NCBI RefSeq assembly: GCF_000248055.1
Contig: NZ_BAFC01000083.1
Location: 62,001 to 126,000, forward strand
Direction: 5' to 3'
Length of the DNA stretch: 64,000 bases
Source of the DNA: Gordonia sputi NBRC 100414
GTDB taxonomy: Bacteria; Actinomycetota; Actinomycetes; Mycobacteriales; Mycobacteriaceae
The notes below the pieces were generated by a model. The model was given only the letters and a program-made list of their open reading frames with translations, was not told the origin of the DNA and did no database searches. The position numbers and the translations under genes are program-made. This document shows positions 29,093 through 37,627 of this stretch, in pieces; the first letter of the stretch is position 1, and every line of letters begins with the position of its first letter.

Positions 29093-30129
29093 TCGGCGCT
29101 CTTGGGTATCCAACCCAGCGCTGGTCCGAGATGCTGCGCCATGTCGGTGATGATCTGCTCGTAGTCTGCGGCGTCGAAGGTAAAGGGCAACGCGAACGCC
29201 ACCTCGGTCGCTCGTTGAAACCCCTTGTGCGAGAACAGCTTCTCAGCCAACTCAGCGGAACTTCCGACATAGTCCGGCGAGAACATCATTCCGCGCGGAC
29301 CCTGCGGGCTCAGCGTCCGCTCGAAGCGAGACTGCGCGTATGCCTCGTATTTGCGTACCTGGTCGGGTGTCGCGGAGTCCGTCGGGATCACCACGAGCCC
29401 TTGCGACACGCGCGCCGACGACGGATCGGGATGGTTTGCCCGGTAGGCGTCGATGTGTTCGGCCTGAATTGTCGCGAAGTCCCGCGACGTCGTGCCCTCG
29501 ATACTGACCACCGAGGAAGTCAGGTAGTTCAATCCGTGCTGAGCGGCCCACTTCGCCGATTCGAGTCCGCCGCCATACCAGACGCGGCCGGCCAAACCCG
29601 GTGACTGCGGCTGAACGCTTCGGGAGAAGGTCTCGATCCCGACGGTTCCCTCGAACTCACTCACCGGTTCACCCCGCAGATGCGACAGCAGCCGCAGCAC
29701 CCGGTTCTTGGAGAAGTCCTCACGGTCGTAGGTGTCCGGGTAGAGCGCGGTCTTGAAATCGTCGTATCTCATCGGAGTACCCACGGACACACCGGGATTG
29801 ATACGACCGCCGGAGAGAAGATCGACCGTGGCGAGGTCTTCGGCGAGGCGGAACGGATTCTCCAGTCCGAGCGGTATCACCGCCGTACCGAGTTCGATCC
29901 GCGTCGTCCGCATCGACGCGGCCGCGAGCATCGCAACCGGCGACGAGATGCCGTGCTGCAGGTGCCGGTCACGCAACCACACGCTGTCGAAGCCGAGTTC
30001 TTCGGCCGCCTCTATCGTGCGCAGCGTCTCGAGGTGACCAGCCCTCGGGTCGGCCTCGTCGAACCGACCTATCGTGAGGAACCCCATCTTCTGTAGTGAT
30101 TCGCCTTCGCGCGGCATCACATCTCCCAT
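29086..30129 (-). CDS. LLM-class flavin-dependent oxidoreductase
   Basis: 347-aa luciferase-like monooxygenase fold. Family features: MGFLTIGRFDEADPRAGHLETLRTIEAAEELGFDSVWLRDRHLQ, RIELGTAVIPLGLENPFRLAEDLATVDLLSGGRINPGVSVGTP and the C-terminal YVGSSAELAEKLF. The cofactor could be FMN or F420; a Ddn-type F420 protein elsewhere in the window shows the organism probably makes F420. ATG 30129 follows AGGAGAG; ATG 30117 has its own GGGAG and is the alternative. It is divergent from the M19-like operon. Confidence 0.92.
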   Translation of the reverse strand: MGDVMPREGESLQKMGFLTIGRFDEADPRAGHLETLRTIEAAEELGFDSVWLRDRHLQHGISSPVAMLAAASMRTTRIELGTAVIPLGLENPFRLAEDLATVDLLSGGRINPGVSVGTPMRYDDFKTALYPDTYDREDFSKNRVLRLLSHLRGEPVSEFEGTVGIETFSRSVQPQSPGLAGRVWYGGGLESAKWAAQHGLNYLTSSVVSIEGTTSRDFATIQAEHIDAYRANHPDPSSARVSQGLVVIPTDSATPDQVRKYEAYAQSRFERTLSPQGPRGMMFSPDYVGSSAELAEKLFSHKGFQRATEVAFALPFTFDAADYEQIITDMAQHLGPALGWIPKSAES

Positions 30130-30230
30130 CGTGATTCTGCTCTCCTGTCAGTGATACCCCGTCCATCCCTGCCGCGCGTCGCGGAGCGTCGTCGCAGGAA
30201 ATGCACGTCGGTGCGATGACCTGACCACGT

Positions 30231-30262
30231 CCGACTTTGGCTCACCGGTATCGAAAAGTCGG
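30231..30262 (+). promoter_or_regulatory. Compound palindrome upstream of the hydrolase/transporter operon
   Basis: CCGACTTT (30231-30238) and AAAGTCGG (30255-30262) are perfect inverted repeats, and a separate palindrome ACCGGT (30244-30249) sits exactly on the same dyad centre (30246.5). It lies 33 bases ahead of the ATG at 30296, so a repressor bound there would cover the promoter or leader. Confidence 0.6.
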
Positions 30263-30295
30263 CGGGTACAAGCGCGCTCGGTTACCGTGCCGGGA

Positions 30296-32254
30296 ATGAC
30301 CAGAACGGCGACGCCTCGCCTTCACAACCGCGTTCGGGTCGCACCGACCGCACTCATCCTCGCGTGCTGCCTCGCCGTCGGCACCCTCACCGTCCTTCTC
30401 CCTGCACGTGCGGGAGCGGTCACGGGCGACGTCTACGCCCTGGCGAACACCTGCGTGCAGATCGCCGATCGAGGCGGGAAGAACGTGGGCGGGCAGTCCG
30501 GGCCGTTCACCGCCAAGGCCGCCGGCCTCGGCAGCTATCTCTTCTCCGGTAGGGACGAACGTCTACTCACCGCGACTGCGGGCACGCCAACACTCACGCA
30601 CCCCGTCAGCCCTCGCGCCCAGTGGAATGTGACAGGCAGCGGTCGCGACTGCACACTGACACCCGCCGTCGCAGGAAGTGGCGGACCTCGAGAAGTACAT
30701 CTCACGCCCGCGATGGGATGTCGACCGTTTCCCGAACCGGAGATCGACGTGACCGGTCCCGTCATGCGTGGCACCGACGCCCAGGGCAATCTCCGCGGCT
30801 TCGTCGACTCGCACGCGCATCTGCTTTCCGAGCAGTTCCTCGGCGGAGAACTGCACTGCGGTAAGCCTTTTGATCCGCTGGGTGTGACGGTTGCGTTGCG
30901 CGACTGCCCCGACCACGAGCCTGACGGCATTCCCGCGGTGTCCGAGCAGGTGCTGTCGCGCCCCGGCCCGCACGCCACCGACGGCTGGCCGACGTTCTCG
31001 CAGTGGCCGAGATGGGATTCACTAACGCACGAGCAGACCTACTACCGCTGGATCGAACGTTCCTGGCGGTCGGGACTGCGCATGATCCAGAACTACTACG
31101 TGCAGAACCGCGTGCTGTGCGAGAAGTACTGGCGCGGCGATCAGCCGTGCAACGAGATGGAATCGGTGCGCATCCAACACCGGCTGTTACACCAGCTCGT
31201 CGACTACGTCGACGCCCAAAATGGTGGCCCCGGAAAGGGATTCCTGCGCATCGTGTCCTCGGCGGCAGACGCCCGTCGAGTCATCGCGGACGGCAAGGTG
31301 GCCGTGACTCTCGGCATCGAGATCTCCGAGCCGTTCGGGTGCCGTGAGGTCTCCGGTCGTTCGCTGTGCTCGCGCACCGATATCGATCGAGGACTCGACG
31401 AACTGAAGTCGATGGGCATTCGCCAGGTGATCCTCACGCACAAATTCGACAACGCGCTCGGCGGAACGCGATTCGACCAGGGCGTCACCGGAACCGCCGT
31501 CAACACCGGCGAGCAGTTGTCCAACGGGCATCCGTGGCAGGTCGAGAAGTGCCAGACCGCCGAGAAGGACAACCCGGTCCTCGGCTACCCGCGCGGGCAG
31601 CAGTGCAACGTTCGCGGGCTGACGTCGTTGGGCGCGTACGCGGTCAACGGACTCATCGACCGCAACATGGCCATCGACATCGACCACTTCAGCGCCAAAT
31701 CGGCCGAAGCCGTCCTCGACATCATCTCCAGGCGTCACTATCCAGGAGTGATCTCGTCGCACACGTGGACCGATCCGCGCAACTATGGCCGCATCCTCTC
31801 CGCCGGCGGCATCGTCGGATTGTTCGCGACACCTGCCGAGGGGAAACCGGGTGAGAAGGGGCGACACGGCGACCTGCCACCCGACTACCTCTCCGCGTGG
31901 CGTGTGCTGCGCGAGCAGCGCAGTCCCGACTATTTCTTCGGCGTCGGGTTCGGCCCTGACATGGGTGGTCTCGGCGCCCAGGCACACCCGCGACCGTCAG
32001 CGAGTCGCAACCCGGTGAGATATCCGTTCCGCGGAGCCGACGGTGTCACCGAGATCAGCAGGCAGGTCTCCGGGAAACGCGTCTTCGACGTGAACGTCGA
32101 CGGCACAGCACATTACGGACTTCTGCCGGACTGGATCGAGAGCCTTCGCGTCCAGGCGGGGCCGGTCGACGGCCCCCGCGTCGTCGACGACCTGTTCGCC
32201 GCCGCGGAGGCGTACACCCGAATGTGGGAACGGGTCGAGGTATACCGTGGCTGA
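30296..32254 (+). CDS. Secreted M19 (membrane dipeptidase)-like metal-dependent hydrolase
   Basis: 652 aa from ATG 30296 (GTG 30287 possible). A Sec signal peptide (VAPTALILACCLAVGTLTVLLPARAGA) leads to a roughly 120-residue domain I do not recognise (ADRGGKNVGGQSGPFTAKAAG and so on), then a TIM-barrel metallohydrolase: HxH in GFVDSHAHLL (H173, H175), the glutamate of VAVTLGIEISEPFG, LTHKFDNALGGTRFD, the histidines of AIDIDHFSAKSAEAV and VISSHTWTDPRNYG, and the aspartate of GVGFGPDMGGLGAQ. The order matches M19 dipeptidases. Cysteines in the insert could form disulfides outside the cell. It overlaps the transporter gene by 8 bases. Confidence 0.82.
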   Translation: MTRTATPRLHNRVRVAPTALILACCLAVGTLTVLLPARAGAVTGDVYALANTCVQIADRGGKNVGGQSGPFTAKAAGLGSYLFSGRDERLLTATAGTPTLTHPVSPRAQWNVTGSGRDCTLTPAVAGSGGPREVHLTPAMGCRPFPEPEIDVTGPVMRGTDAQGNLRGFVDSHAHLLSEQFLGGELHCGKPFDPLGVTVALRDCPDHEPDGIPAVSEQVLSRPGPHATDGWPTFSQWPRWDSLTHEQTYYRWIERSWRSGLRMIQNYYVQNRVLCEKYWRGDQPCNEMESVRIQHRLLHQLVDYVDAQNGGPGKGFLRIVSSAADARRVIADGKVAVTLGIEISEPFGCREVSGRSLCSRTDIDRGLDELKSMGIRQVILTHKFDNALGGTRFDQGVTGTAVNTGEQLSNGHPWQVEKCQTAEKDNPVLGYPRGQQCNVRGLTSLGAYAVNGLIDRNMAIDIDHFSAKSAEAVLDIISRRHYPGVISSHTWTDPRNYGRILSAGGIVGLFATPAEGKPGEKGRHGDLPPDYLSAWRVLREQRSPDYFFGVGFGPDMGGLGAQAHPRPSASRNPVRYPFRGADGVTEISRQVSGKRVFDVNVDGTAHYGLLPDWIESLRVQAGPVDGPRVVDDLFAAAEAYTRMWERVEVYRG

Positions 32255-33635
32255 CCGGCCCGCGCCACCTGCAGCCGTGCTCGGACGTCGAACGCTGCTG
32301 TCGTACGCCGCGGGCAGTGTCGGTACGGGTGGTTTCGGCACGCTCCCCGGATTGGTACTGGCGTACTACCTCACCGACACGCTTGCGGTTGCGGCGACGG
32401 TTGCCTCGATAGTCGTGGTCGCACCGAAGATCATCGACGTCGTGGTCAACCCGATCATCGGCGCCCGCTCGGACGCACGCGCAGCCCGCACCGGGAGCCG
32501 ACGCTCCTTCATGGTCTTCGGGGCGCTGGCACTCGTCCCGTTGTTCGTACTCACGTTCCTCGTCCCACCGAGCGCGTCCCCTGCGCTGGCCGCCACCTGG
32601 GTGTTCGTGTTCTTCACGTTGACGGCTATCGCCTACGGCTTCTTCCAGGTGCCCTACGTCGCGTTACCCGCAGAGATCACGCACGACTATCACCAACGGA
32701 CCCGCCTCATCACCACACGAATCGCGGTACTGGCGCTCGCTATTCTGCTGGTCGGCGCGGGCGGTCCGGCGATTCGCGACGCGGCGGGCGGCGGCCACGT
32801 GGGGTACGCGGTCATGGCTGTCGTGGCAGCACTGGTCCTGGGCACCGGGATGCTCATCGCGACGTTCGGCGCAGCGCCCCGATCCGCTGCGCCGTCACGA
32901 GTCGTCGAACCGCCCAGAACCCGCCTGCGCGATGGTGTCGCAGCGCTGACACAGGTACGCAACTTCGGACTTCTCGTCGCACTCTTCGTGATTCAGGCAC
33001 TCGCGAGCGCGGTCATGCTCGGTGGCGCGCAATACGTAGCGACGTATCTCCTCGGCAACAAGTCGGCGCTGACGTACATGTTCGTCGCGCTGGTCGGACC
33101 CGCGCTAATCGTGATGCCGCTCTGGTATCGACTCGGACACCGATTCGGGAAGGTGGCCGGGCTGGTCCTGGCGTCAGTGCTGTTCATCGCCGCAACGGCG
33201 TCGTTGCTGGTGGCGGCGTGGGCCCCTGGCTGGTGGATGCTGGCTTCTGTGGCGGTCGCAGGCGTCGGATATGCGGGGATGCAGGCATTCCCGCTCGCGA
33301 TGCTGCCCGACATCATCGAATCGGATCGCCGCACCACCGGCCACGACCGGGGCGGTGCCATGTCCGGGGTGTGGACCGCCTGTGAGACGGTTGGCCTCGC
33401 TCTCGGACCGGGCGTGTTCCTGCTGATTCTGGCGATCGGCGGGTTCGTGTCTTCGAGCGGCGATACCGCAGTCGGACAACCGGATTCGGCGCTCACCGCT
33501 ATCGCACTCGCCTTCTCGCTGGTACCGGCGCTACTCGTCGCATTCAGTCTGCTCTTCCTCCGCGGCTATCGCGACGACGCCGGCGTCGACGCTCTGTCAG
33601 CTCACCCCAGCCCGACGGGGCACCCCACTCAGTGA
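32247..33635 (+). CDS. GPH-type MFS symporter
   Basis: 462 aa with 12 predicted membrane helices. The N-terminal LGRRTLLSYAAGSVGTGGFGTLPGLVLAYYLTD and [34 protein letters not shown] are the glycoside-pentoside-hexuronide:cation symporter (MelB-like) pattern, as is AIAYGFFQVPYVALPAEIT. AMLPDIIESDRRTTGHDRGGAMSGVW is the second-half counterpart of the loop 2/3 motif. The substrate is not readable; context suggests the product of the co-transcribed secreted hydrolase. The GTG start overlaps the hydrolase stop by 8 bases, and the next gene follows after 12 bases. Confidence 0.9.
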   Translation: MADRPAPPAAVLGRRTLLSYAAGSVGTGGFGTLPGLVLAYYLTDTLAVAATVASIVVVAPKIIDVVVNPIIGARSDARAARTGSRRSFMVFGALALVPLFVLTFLVPPSASPALAATWVFVFFTLTAIAYGFFQVPYVALPAEITHDYHQRTRLITTRIAVLALAILLVGAGGPAIRDAAGGGHVGYAVMAVVAALVLGTGMLIATFGAAPRSAAPSRVVEPPRTRLRDGVAALTQVRNFGLLVALFVIQALASAVMLGGAQYVATYLLGNKSALTYMFVALVGPALIVMPLWYRLGHRFGKVAGLVLASVLFIAATASLLVAAWAPGWWMLASVAVAGVGYAGMQAFPLAMLPDIIESDRRTTGHDRGGAMSGVWTACETVGLALGPGVFLLILAIGGFVSSSGDTAVGQPDSALTAIALAFSLVPALLVAFSLLFLRGYRDDAGVDALSAHPSPTGHPTQ

Positions 33636-33647
33636 CCCGAAAGGACG

Positions 33648-35183
33648 ATGTCGATGACCGCTCCCGAACCCGAGGCAACCGACCCGGTGGCTCCACGGGC
33701 TCAGGAACCACCGAACCTGAAGGATCGAGCCGACGCGGCTCTGCAGGTGCTGGCTGACTATCGATCGGCGGATGCTCCGACCCACGGCGGACATGTGCTG
33801 TCGTACGTCTACGATTCCGGACTCGGGGTGCTCGACGAGGTCGCGGCATCGGCAGCACGAATGGTGCAGTCGGTCAACGGACTCGACCCGACGGTCTTCG
33901 GCTCCGTGGCGGCAATGGAACGCGATCTGATCGAGTTCGGCCGCACTACTTTCCACGGTCCGGACGCCGTCGGGTCGGTCACCTCCGGTGGCACCGAGAG
34001 CTGCCTGCTCGCCGTGAAGGCTGCCCGCGATCGCGCGGGCGCCGCACCCGGGCAGTCGTCGATGGTCGTGCCGACGACCGCACACGCGGCGTTCCTCAAA
34101 GCCGCCGCGTTGTTCGGTGTCGAGGCGATTCGGGTGCCCGTGCCGACGGCATCGACTGCGGTGCGCGCCAACGACATCGCCGATGCCATTCGGGACGACA
34201 CGATTCTCGTTGTGGCCTCGGCACCCAACTACCCGACGGGAGCGCTCGATCCGATCGCCGAGATCGCCGAGATCACCCGGTCGCGCGATCTCGCCTTCCA
34301 CGTCGACGCCTGCCTCGGCGGTTTCGCACTGGCGTGGTGGGATGGTCTGCCTCCCTGGGATTTTCGAGTAGACGGAGTCACCAGCCTCTCCGCCGACCTG
34401 CACAAGTACGGCTACGCGCCAAAAGGCTCGTCGCTTCTGCTGCACCGCGACCGCGACCGACACCGCGCCCAGTTCTTCTCCATCACCGACTGGCCCGGCT
34501 ACCCGATCGTCAATCCGACGCTGCTCGGCTCGCGCTCCGCTGCGGGACTCGCCTCGGCATGGGCGGTCAGCCGAACCCTGGGTGCCGACGGGTACGCCGC
34601 ATTGACGCGACGAATCCGACACGCCTTCGATGACGTCGTCACAGCCATAGACGGGATCGACGGGCTATGCGTCGTCGGCGCGCCGTCGGGACCGGTTCTC
34701 GCCGTACGCACCGACCCTGAGGCATCCGAACCCGTCGACACCCACCTGTGGGGCTCCGCGGTGTCGGCCCGCGGATTCGCACTGCAGGCTCAGCCGGCGT
34801 TCACGCAGCCGGACGGCACAGTCCTGCCTGCCACCACACACCTGACGATCACACCGGTTACCGATTCCGTCGTCGACGAACTCGTCGAGGTGCTCGCGCT
34901 CGCGGCAGAAGAGGTCCGCGGCGCGCCCGCCCGGCCGGCGCCCGAGGCCCTACGTGAACTGGCCGGAGCATTCGACAGCGGCGCCGTCACTCTCGACCAG
35001 GCGCTCGCATTGCCCAGTGCGGCAGCGGAAGAGGTTCTGATTGCTGCCGGGATCGACCCGCGTCGGCATGGTGGCGTGTCAGACCTGGACATGCCCGCGA
35101 TCATCGCGGCCGTCGAATCACTGCCACGCCCCGTCACCGCCCGCCTGCTGGCCGAGTTCCTCGCCGCGTACTGCAGCCCGTAG
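33648..35183 (+). CDS. PLP-dependent group II decarboxylase / sphingosine-phosphate-lyase-like enzyme
   Basis: 511 aa. The PLP domain has SVTSGGTESCLLAVKAARD, TTAHAAFLKAAALFGVEAIRVPV, the aspartate of LAFHVDACLGGFAL and the Schiff-base lysine in LSADLHKYGYAPKGSSLLLH. This layout fits the branch containing sphinganine-1-phosphate aldolase and pyridoxal-dependent aspartate/glutamate decarboxylases; the reaction cannot be decided between C-C lyase and decarboxylase. An extra C-terminal region of about 90 residues (from ARPAPEALRELAGAF) is rich in alanine and helical. ATG 33648 follows AAAGGACG. Its operon position suggests it breaks down an imported amino compound. Confidence 0.85.
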   Translation: MSMTAPEPEATDPVAPRAQEPPNLKDRADAALQVLADYRSADAPTHGGHVLSYVYDSGLGVLDEVAASAARMVQSVNGLDPTVFGSVAAMERDLIEFGRTTFHGPDAVGSVTSGGTESCLLAVKAARDRAGAAPGQSSMVVPTTAHAAFLKAAALFGVEAIRVPVPTASTAVRANDIADAIRDDTILVVASAPNYPTGALDPIAEIAEITRSRDLAFHVDACLGGFALAWWDGLPPWDFRVDGVTSLSADLHKYGYAPKGSSLLLHRDRDRHRAQFFSITDWPGYPIVNPTLLGSRSAAGLASAWAVSRTLGADGYAALTRRIRHAFDDVVTAIDGIDGLCVVGAPSGPVLAVRTDPEASEPVDTHLWGSAVSARGFALQAQPAFTQPDGTVLPATTHLTITPVTDSVVDELVEVLALAAEEVRGAPARPAPEALRELAGAFDSGAVTLDQALALPSAAAEEVLIAAGIDPRRHGGVSDLDMPAIIAAVESLPRPVTARLLAEFLAAYCSP

Positions 35184-35211
35184 ATTGAGCCGGCTCGCCG
35201 AGAGTGACAAC

Positions 35212-36297
35212 GTGGACAGCGTGACCATCTCTTCGCTACACGACGACAACCACCGCTCCTTCGCCAGCGACAACTACGCGGGAATACATCCCGACGTGCT
35301 CGCAGCGCTCGCAGCCGCCAACGGCGGACACCAGTCTCCGTATGGCGCAGACGAGTACACGCGCAGTCTCCGCGACGTGGTCCGTGGTCAGTTCGGCGAT
35401 CGTGCCGAGGTCTACCCGCTCTTCAACGGCACGGGCGCGAACGTCGTCGCACTCTCGGCACTTCTTCCACGGTGGGGTGCTGTCATCGCGCCATCCAGCG
35501 CACACATCAACACCTCTGAAGGCGCTGCGCCCGAGCGTCTTTCGGGCATCAAGGTGATCGGCATGAGCACCGGCGACGGCAAGCTCACTCCGTCGCAGAT
35601 CGAAGCAGGAGCTGACGCGCTCGGCGATGAGCAGCTCGCACAGCCTCTGGCGGTCAGCATCACACAGGTTACCGAACTCGGAACCCTGTACACCGCAGCA
35701 GAAATCGCCGACCTCAGTGAGACGGCACACCGATTCGGAATGGCGGTCCACGTCGACGGGTCGCGGCTCTGGAACGCCGCCGCCGCTCTGCGGCAACCGT
35801 TTCGAGAGTTCCTCACCGACGCCGGTGTCGACATCGTGAGCCTCGGCGGGACGAAGAACGGAACCATGTCCGCCGAGGCGGTCGTGGTGATCGACCCCGA
35901 CCGCGCTCCCGGCGCCGGATTCCTCCGCAAATCGACCACCCAACTGTCGAGCAAGATGCGGTTCACCTCCGCACAGCTGCTCGCGCTGTTCGACGACGAC
36001 CTCGGTCTCCGAAACGCCGCGCACGCCAACGCCCTGGCGGCCCGGCTGCGCGCCGAGCTGGAGAAGGGCATCGACGACGGCTCACTCGCCGGGCTCACGT
36101 TGACCCAGAAGACTGAGTCCAACACCGTCTTCGCCCGACTGCCGGTCGACATCGCCGACCGCATCCGCGAACGCGTGCACTTCTACGACTGGGACCGAAG
36201 CGTCGGCGAGGTGCGCTGGATGACCGCCTGGGACACGACCACCGACGATGTCGACCGCTTCGTCGACGCGATCCGCTGGGGATTCGCGACGACGTGA
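35212..36297 (+). CDS. Threonine aldolase / beta-eliminating lyase family PLP enzyme
   Basis: 361 aa from GTG 35212, 28 bases after the previous stop (GTG 35221 also possible). Features: SFASDNYAGIHPDVLAALAAANGGHQSPYGADEYT, PLFNGTGANVVALSAL, AVHVDGSRLWNAAAAL and the PLP lysine in VSLGGTKNGTMSAEAVVV. This is the low-specificity L-threonine aldolase fold, which cleaves beta-hydroxy amino acids to glycine and an aldehyde. Last gene of the four-gene cluster; glycine released here could feed the glycine cleavage system encoded elsewhere in the window (inference). Confidence 0.9.
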   Translation: MDSVTISSLHDDNHRSFASDNYAGIHPDVLAALAAANGGHQSPYGADEYTRSLRDVVRGQFGDRAEVYPLFNGTGANVVALSALLPRWGAVIAPSSAHINTSEGAAPERLSGIKVIGMSTGDGKLTPSQIEAGADALGDEQLAQPLAVSITQVTELGTLYTAAEIADLSETAHRFGMAVHVDGSRLWNAAAALRQPFREFLTDAGVDIVSLGGTKNGTMSAEAVVVIDPDRAPGAGFLRKSTTQLSSKMRFTSAQLLALFDDDLGLRNAAHANALAARLRAELEKGIDDGSLAGLTLTQKTESNTVFARLPVDIADRIRERVHFYDWDRSVGEVRWMTAWDTTTDDVDRFVDAIRWGFATT

Positions 36298-36316
36298 CCC
36301 GTCCTCGCCGCGGAGC

Positions 36317-36343
36317 TGTCACATCTGCGTGCTGTGAACCGTC
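36317..36343 (+). promoter_or_regulatory. ECF41-type promoter ahead of the sigma factor gene
   Basis: TGTCACA at 36317-36323 and CGTC at 36340-36343 are separated by exactly 16 bases, the ECF41-group consensus. The CGTC box is 81 bases upstream of the sigma factor ATG (36424), which implies autoregulation and rules out a start at the earlier in-frame ATG 36334. Confidence 0.8.
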
Positions 36344-36423
36344 AACAAGGTGTGAGTCAACAACAAGACACTGGGACTGGACACAACGGGCTGGGACCAG
36401 CCAGCCAGAGACGAGGTGGTGAC

Positions 36424-37278
36424 ATGGTTCTGAACTCGGATGATCGCGCCCACCAATTCGAGGCGGAGCGCCCACGCCTGATCCGCGTGGCCGGCCGCAT
36501 TCTGGGCGACGACGCCGAAGCCCAGGATGTTGTGCAGCAGGCCTGGCTGCGAATGAACGCGACCGAGACCGACATCGAAAATCTGCCGGCTTGGCTGACC
36601 ACCGTCACCAGCAGGCTGTGTCTCGACCGACTGCGGGCCCGAATCCCCGAGGCCGCAGAACCCGCGATCGACGAACACTCCGAGGATCCCGATCCCGCTG
36701 ACGTGATCGCGCTGTCGGATTCAGTGGGGATCGCGCTCACCGTGGTTCTCGACCGCCTGTCACCCGCCGAACGCGTCGCGTTCGTCATGCATGACACCTT
36801 CGGTTTCGAATTCGCGACCATCGCGTCAGCACTCGACATCACGCCCACGGCCGCACGCAAACTCGCCTCGAGGGCCAGGGCAAAAGTTCGCCAACCCGCG
36901 GCCGACGACACCCTCGCCGACTGGGAGGTCGTCGACGCGTTCATGGCTGCAGCCCGCGACGGTGACTTCGAGCGTCTTCTCGAGCTCCTGGCTCCCGACG
37001 CCCAGGTCAGAGCCGACGACGTTGCGATAGCCACCGGCACCCCCGCCCAGATCGACGGCCGACGCAGCATCGCCGATTTCTTCAACGGGAGCGCCAAGGG
37101 CGCGCTGGCGGTCTTCGTCGACGACCGCCCGGCGTCGGCGTGGTTCCGTCGCGGCGCCGCGATGGTCCTGTTCGACTTCGACGTGGTCGACGGCATGGTC
37201 GCCCGGATCACGTTCCGCGCCGATCAGGACGTTCTCGGCCGTGTTGTCCGACGCGAGAAGAACGAGTACCGCGCCTGA
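36424..37278 (+). CDS. ECF41/SigJ-like RNA polymerase sigma factor with SnoaL-like C-terminal domain
   Basis: 284 aa from ATG 36424 (GAGGTGG upstream). Sigma region 2 spans HQFEAERPRLIRVAGRILGDDAEAQDVVQQAWLRM, region 4 spans VLDRLSPAERVAFVMHDTFGFEFATIASALDITPTAARKLASRARAKV, and a SnoaL-like fold follows (VVDAFMAAARDGDFERLLELLAPDAQVRADD to the end). This fused regulatory domain is the mark of ECF41 factors, which lack a separate anti-sigma factor. The usual WLPEP linker and DGGGR motifs are not seen, so it is a divergent member. Matching promoter elements lie before itself and before the next gene. Confidence 0.9.
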   Translation: MVLNSDDRAHQFEAERPRLIRVAGRILGDDAEAQDVVQQAWLRMNATETDIENLPAWLTTVTSRLCLDRLRARIPEAAEPAIDEHSEDPDPADVIALSDSVGIALTVVLDRLSPAERVAFVMHDTFGFEFATIASALDITPTAARKLASRARAKVRQPAADDTLADWEVVDAFMAAARDGDFERLLELLAPDAQVRADDVAIATGTPAQIDGRRSIADFFNGSAKGALAVFVDDRPASAWFRRGAAMVLFDFDVVDGMVARITFRADQDVLGRVVRREKNEYRA

Positions 37279-37286
37279 CCTCGTTC

Positions 37287-37313
37287 GGTCACATTCGAGG
37301 CCGCCGATTCGTC
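37287..37313 (+). promoter_or_regulatory. Second ECF41-type promoter, ahead of the DUF1059 gene
   Basis: GGTCACA at 37287-37293, a 16-base spacer and CGTC at 37310-37313 repeat the promoter seen before the sigma factor gene, one base off in the -35 box. The CGTC box is 78 bases upstream of the DUF1059 ATG, nearly the same leader length as for the sigma gene. Confidence 0.75.
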
Positions 37314-37390
37314 ATCCCTGTGCAGCACCAAGAAATCTATGACCAAGAACCGCCCGTACACAAAGCACGGCCCTTTATTGAGGAGATCCG

Positions 37391-37627
37391 ATGAAAACCA
37401 TGACCTGCACGCAACTCGGCGGCCCCTGCGAGCTGGCGCACCACGGCGCGACCGCCGACGAGATCATCAAAGCGCAGGACCAGCATCTCAAGGATGCCGA
37501 AAAAGCCGGTGACACAACACATCAGGACGCGCGCGACGCGATGAAGGGTCGCTGGCGCCACCCTCGTCAGTCGATAGGTTGGTACAAGGGCGTCAAGCAG
37601 ACGTTCGCAGGGCTGCCCGAGGACTGA
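37391..37627 (+). CDS. DUF1059-type small protein, probable ECF41 target
   Basis: 78 aa, ATG 37391 preceded by GAGGAGA. The N-terminal MTCTQLGGPCELAHHGATADEIIKAQDQHLKDA is the DUF1059 pattern, with two cysteines (C5, C12) and paired histidines (HH) that could bind a metal or act in redox chemistry. The C-terminus MKGRWRHPRQSIGWYKGVKQTFAGLPED is basic. The function is unknown. The sigma-type promoter just upstream suggests it is the effector of the sigma factor. Its TGA abuts the stop of the convergent flavin reductase gene with no gap (TGATCA). Confidence 0.85.
   Translation: MKTMTCTQLGGPCELAHHGATADEIIKAQDQHLKDAEKAGDTTHQDARDAMKGRWRHPRQSIGWYKGVKQTFAGLPED

Noticed and set aside
36334..36423. 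Upstream in-frame ATG (36334) as the start of the sigma factor
   Set aside because: It lies ahead of or within the ECF41-type -10 element (36340-36343), so it would not be on the transcript; the added residues are not sigma-like.
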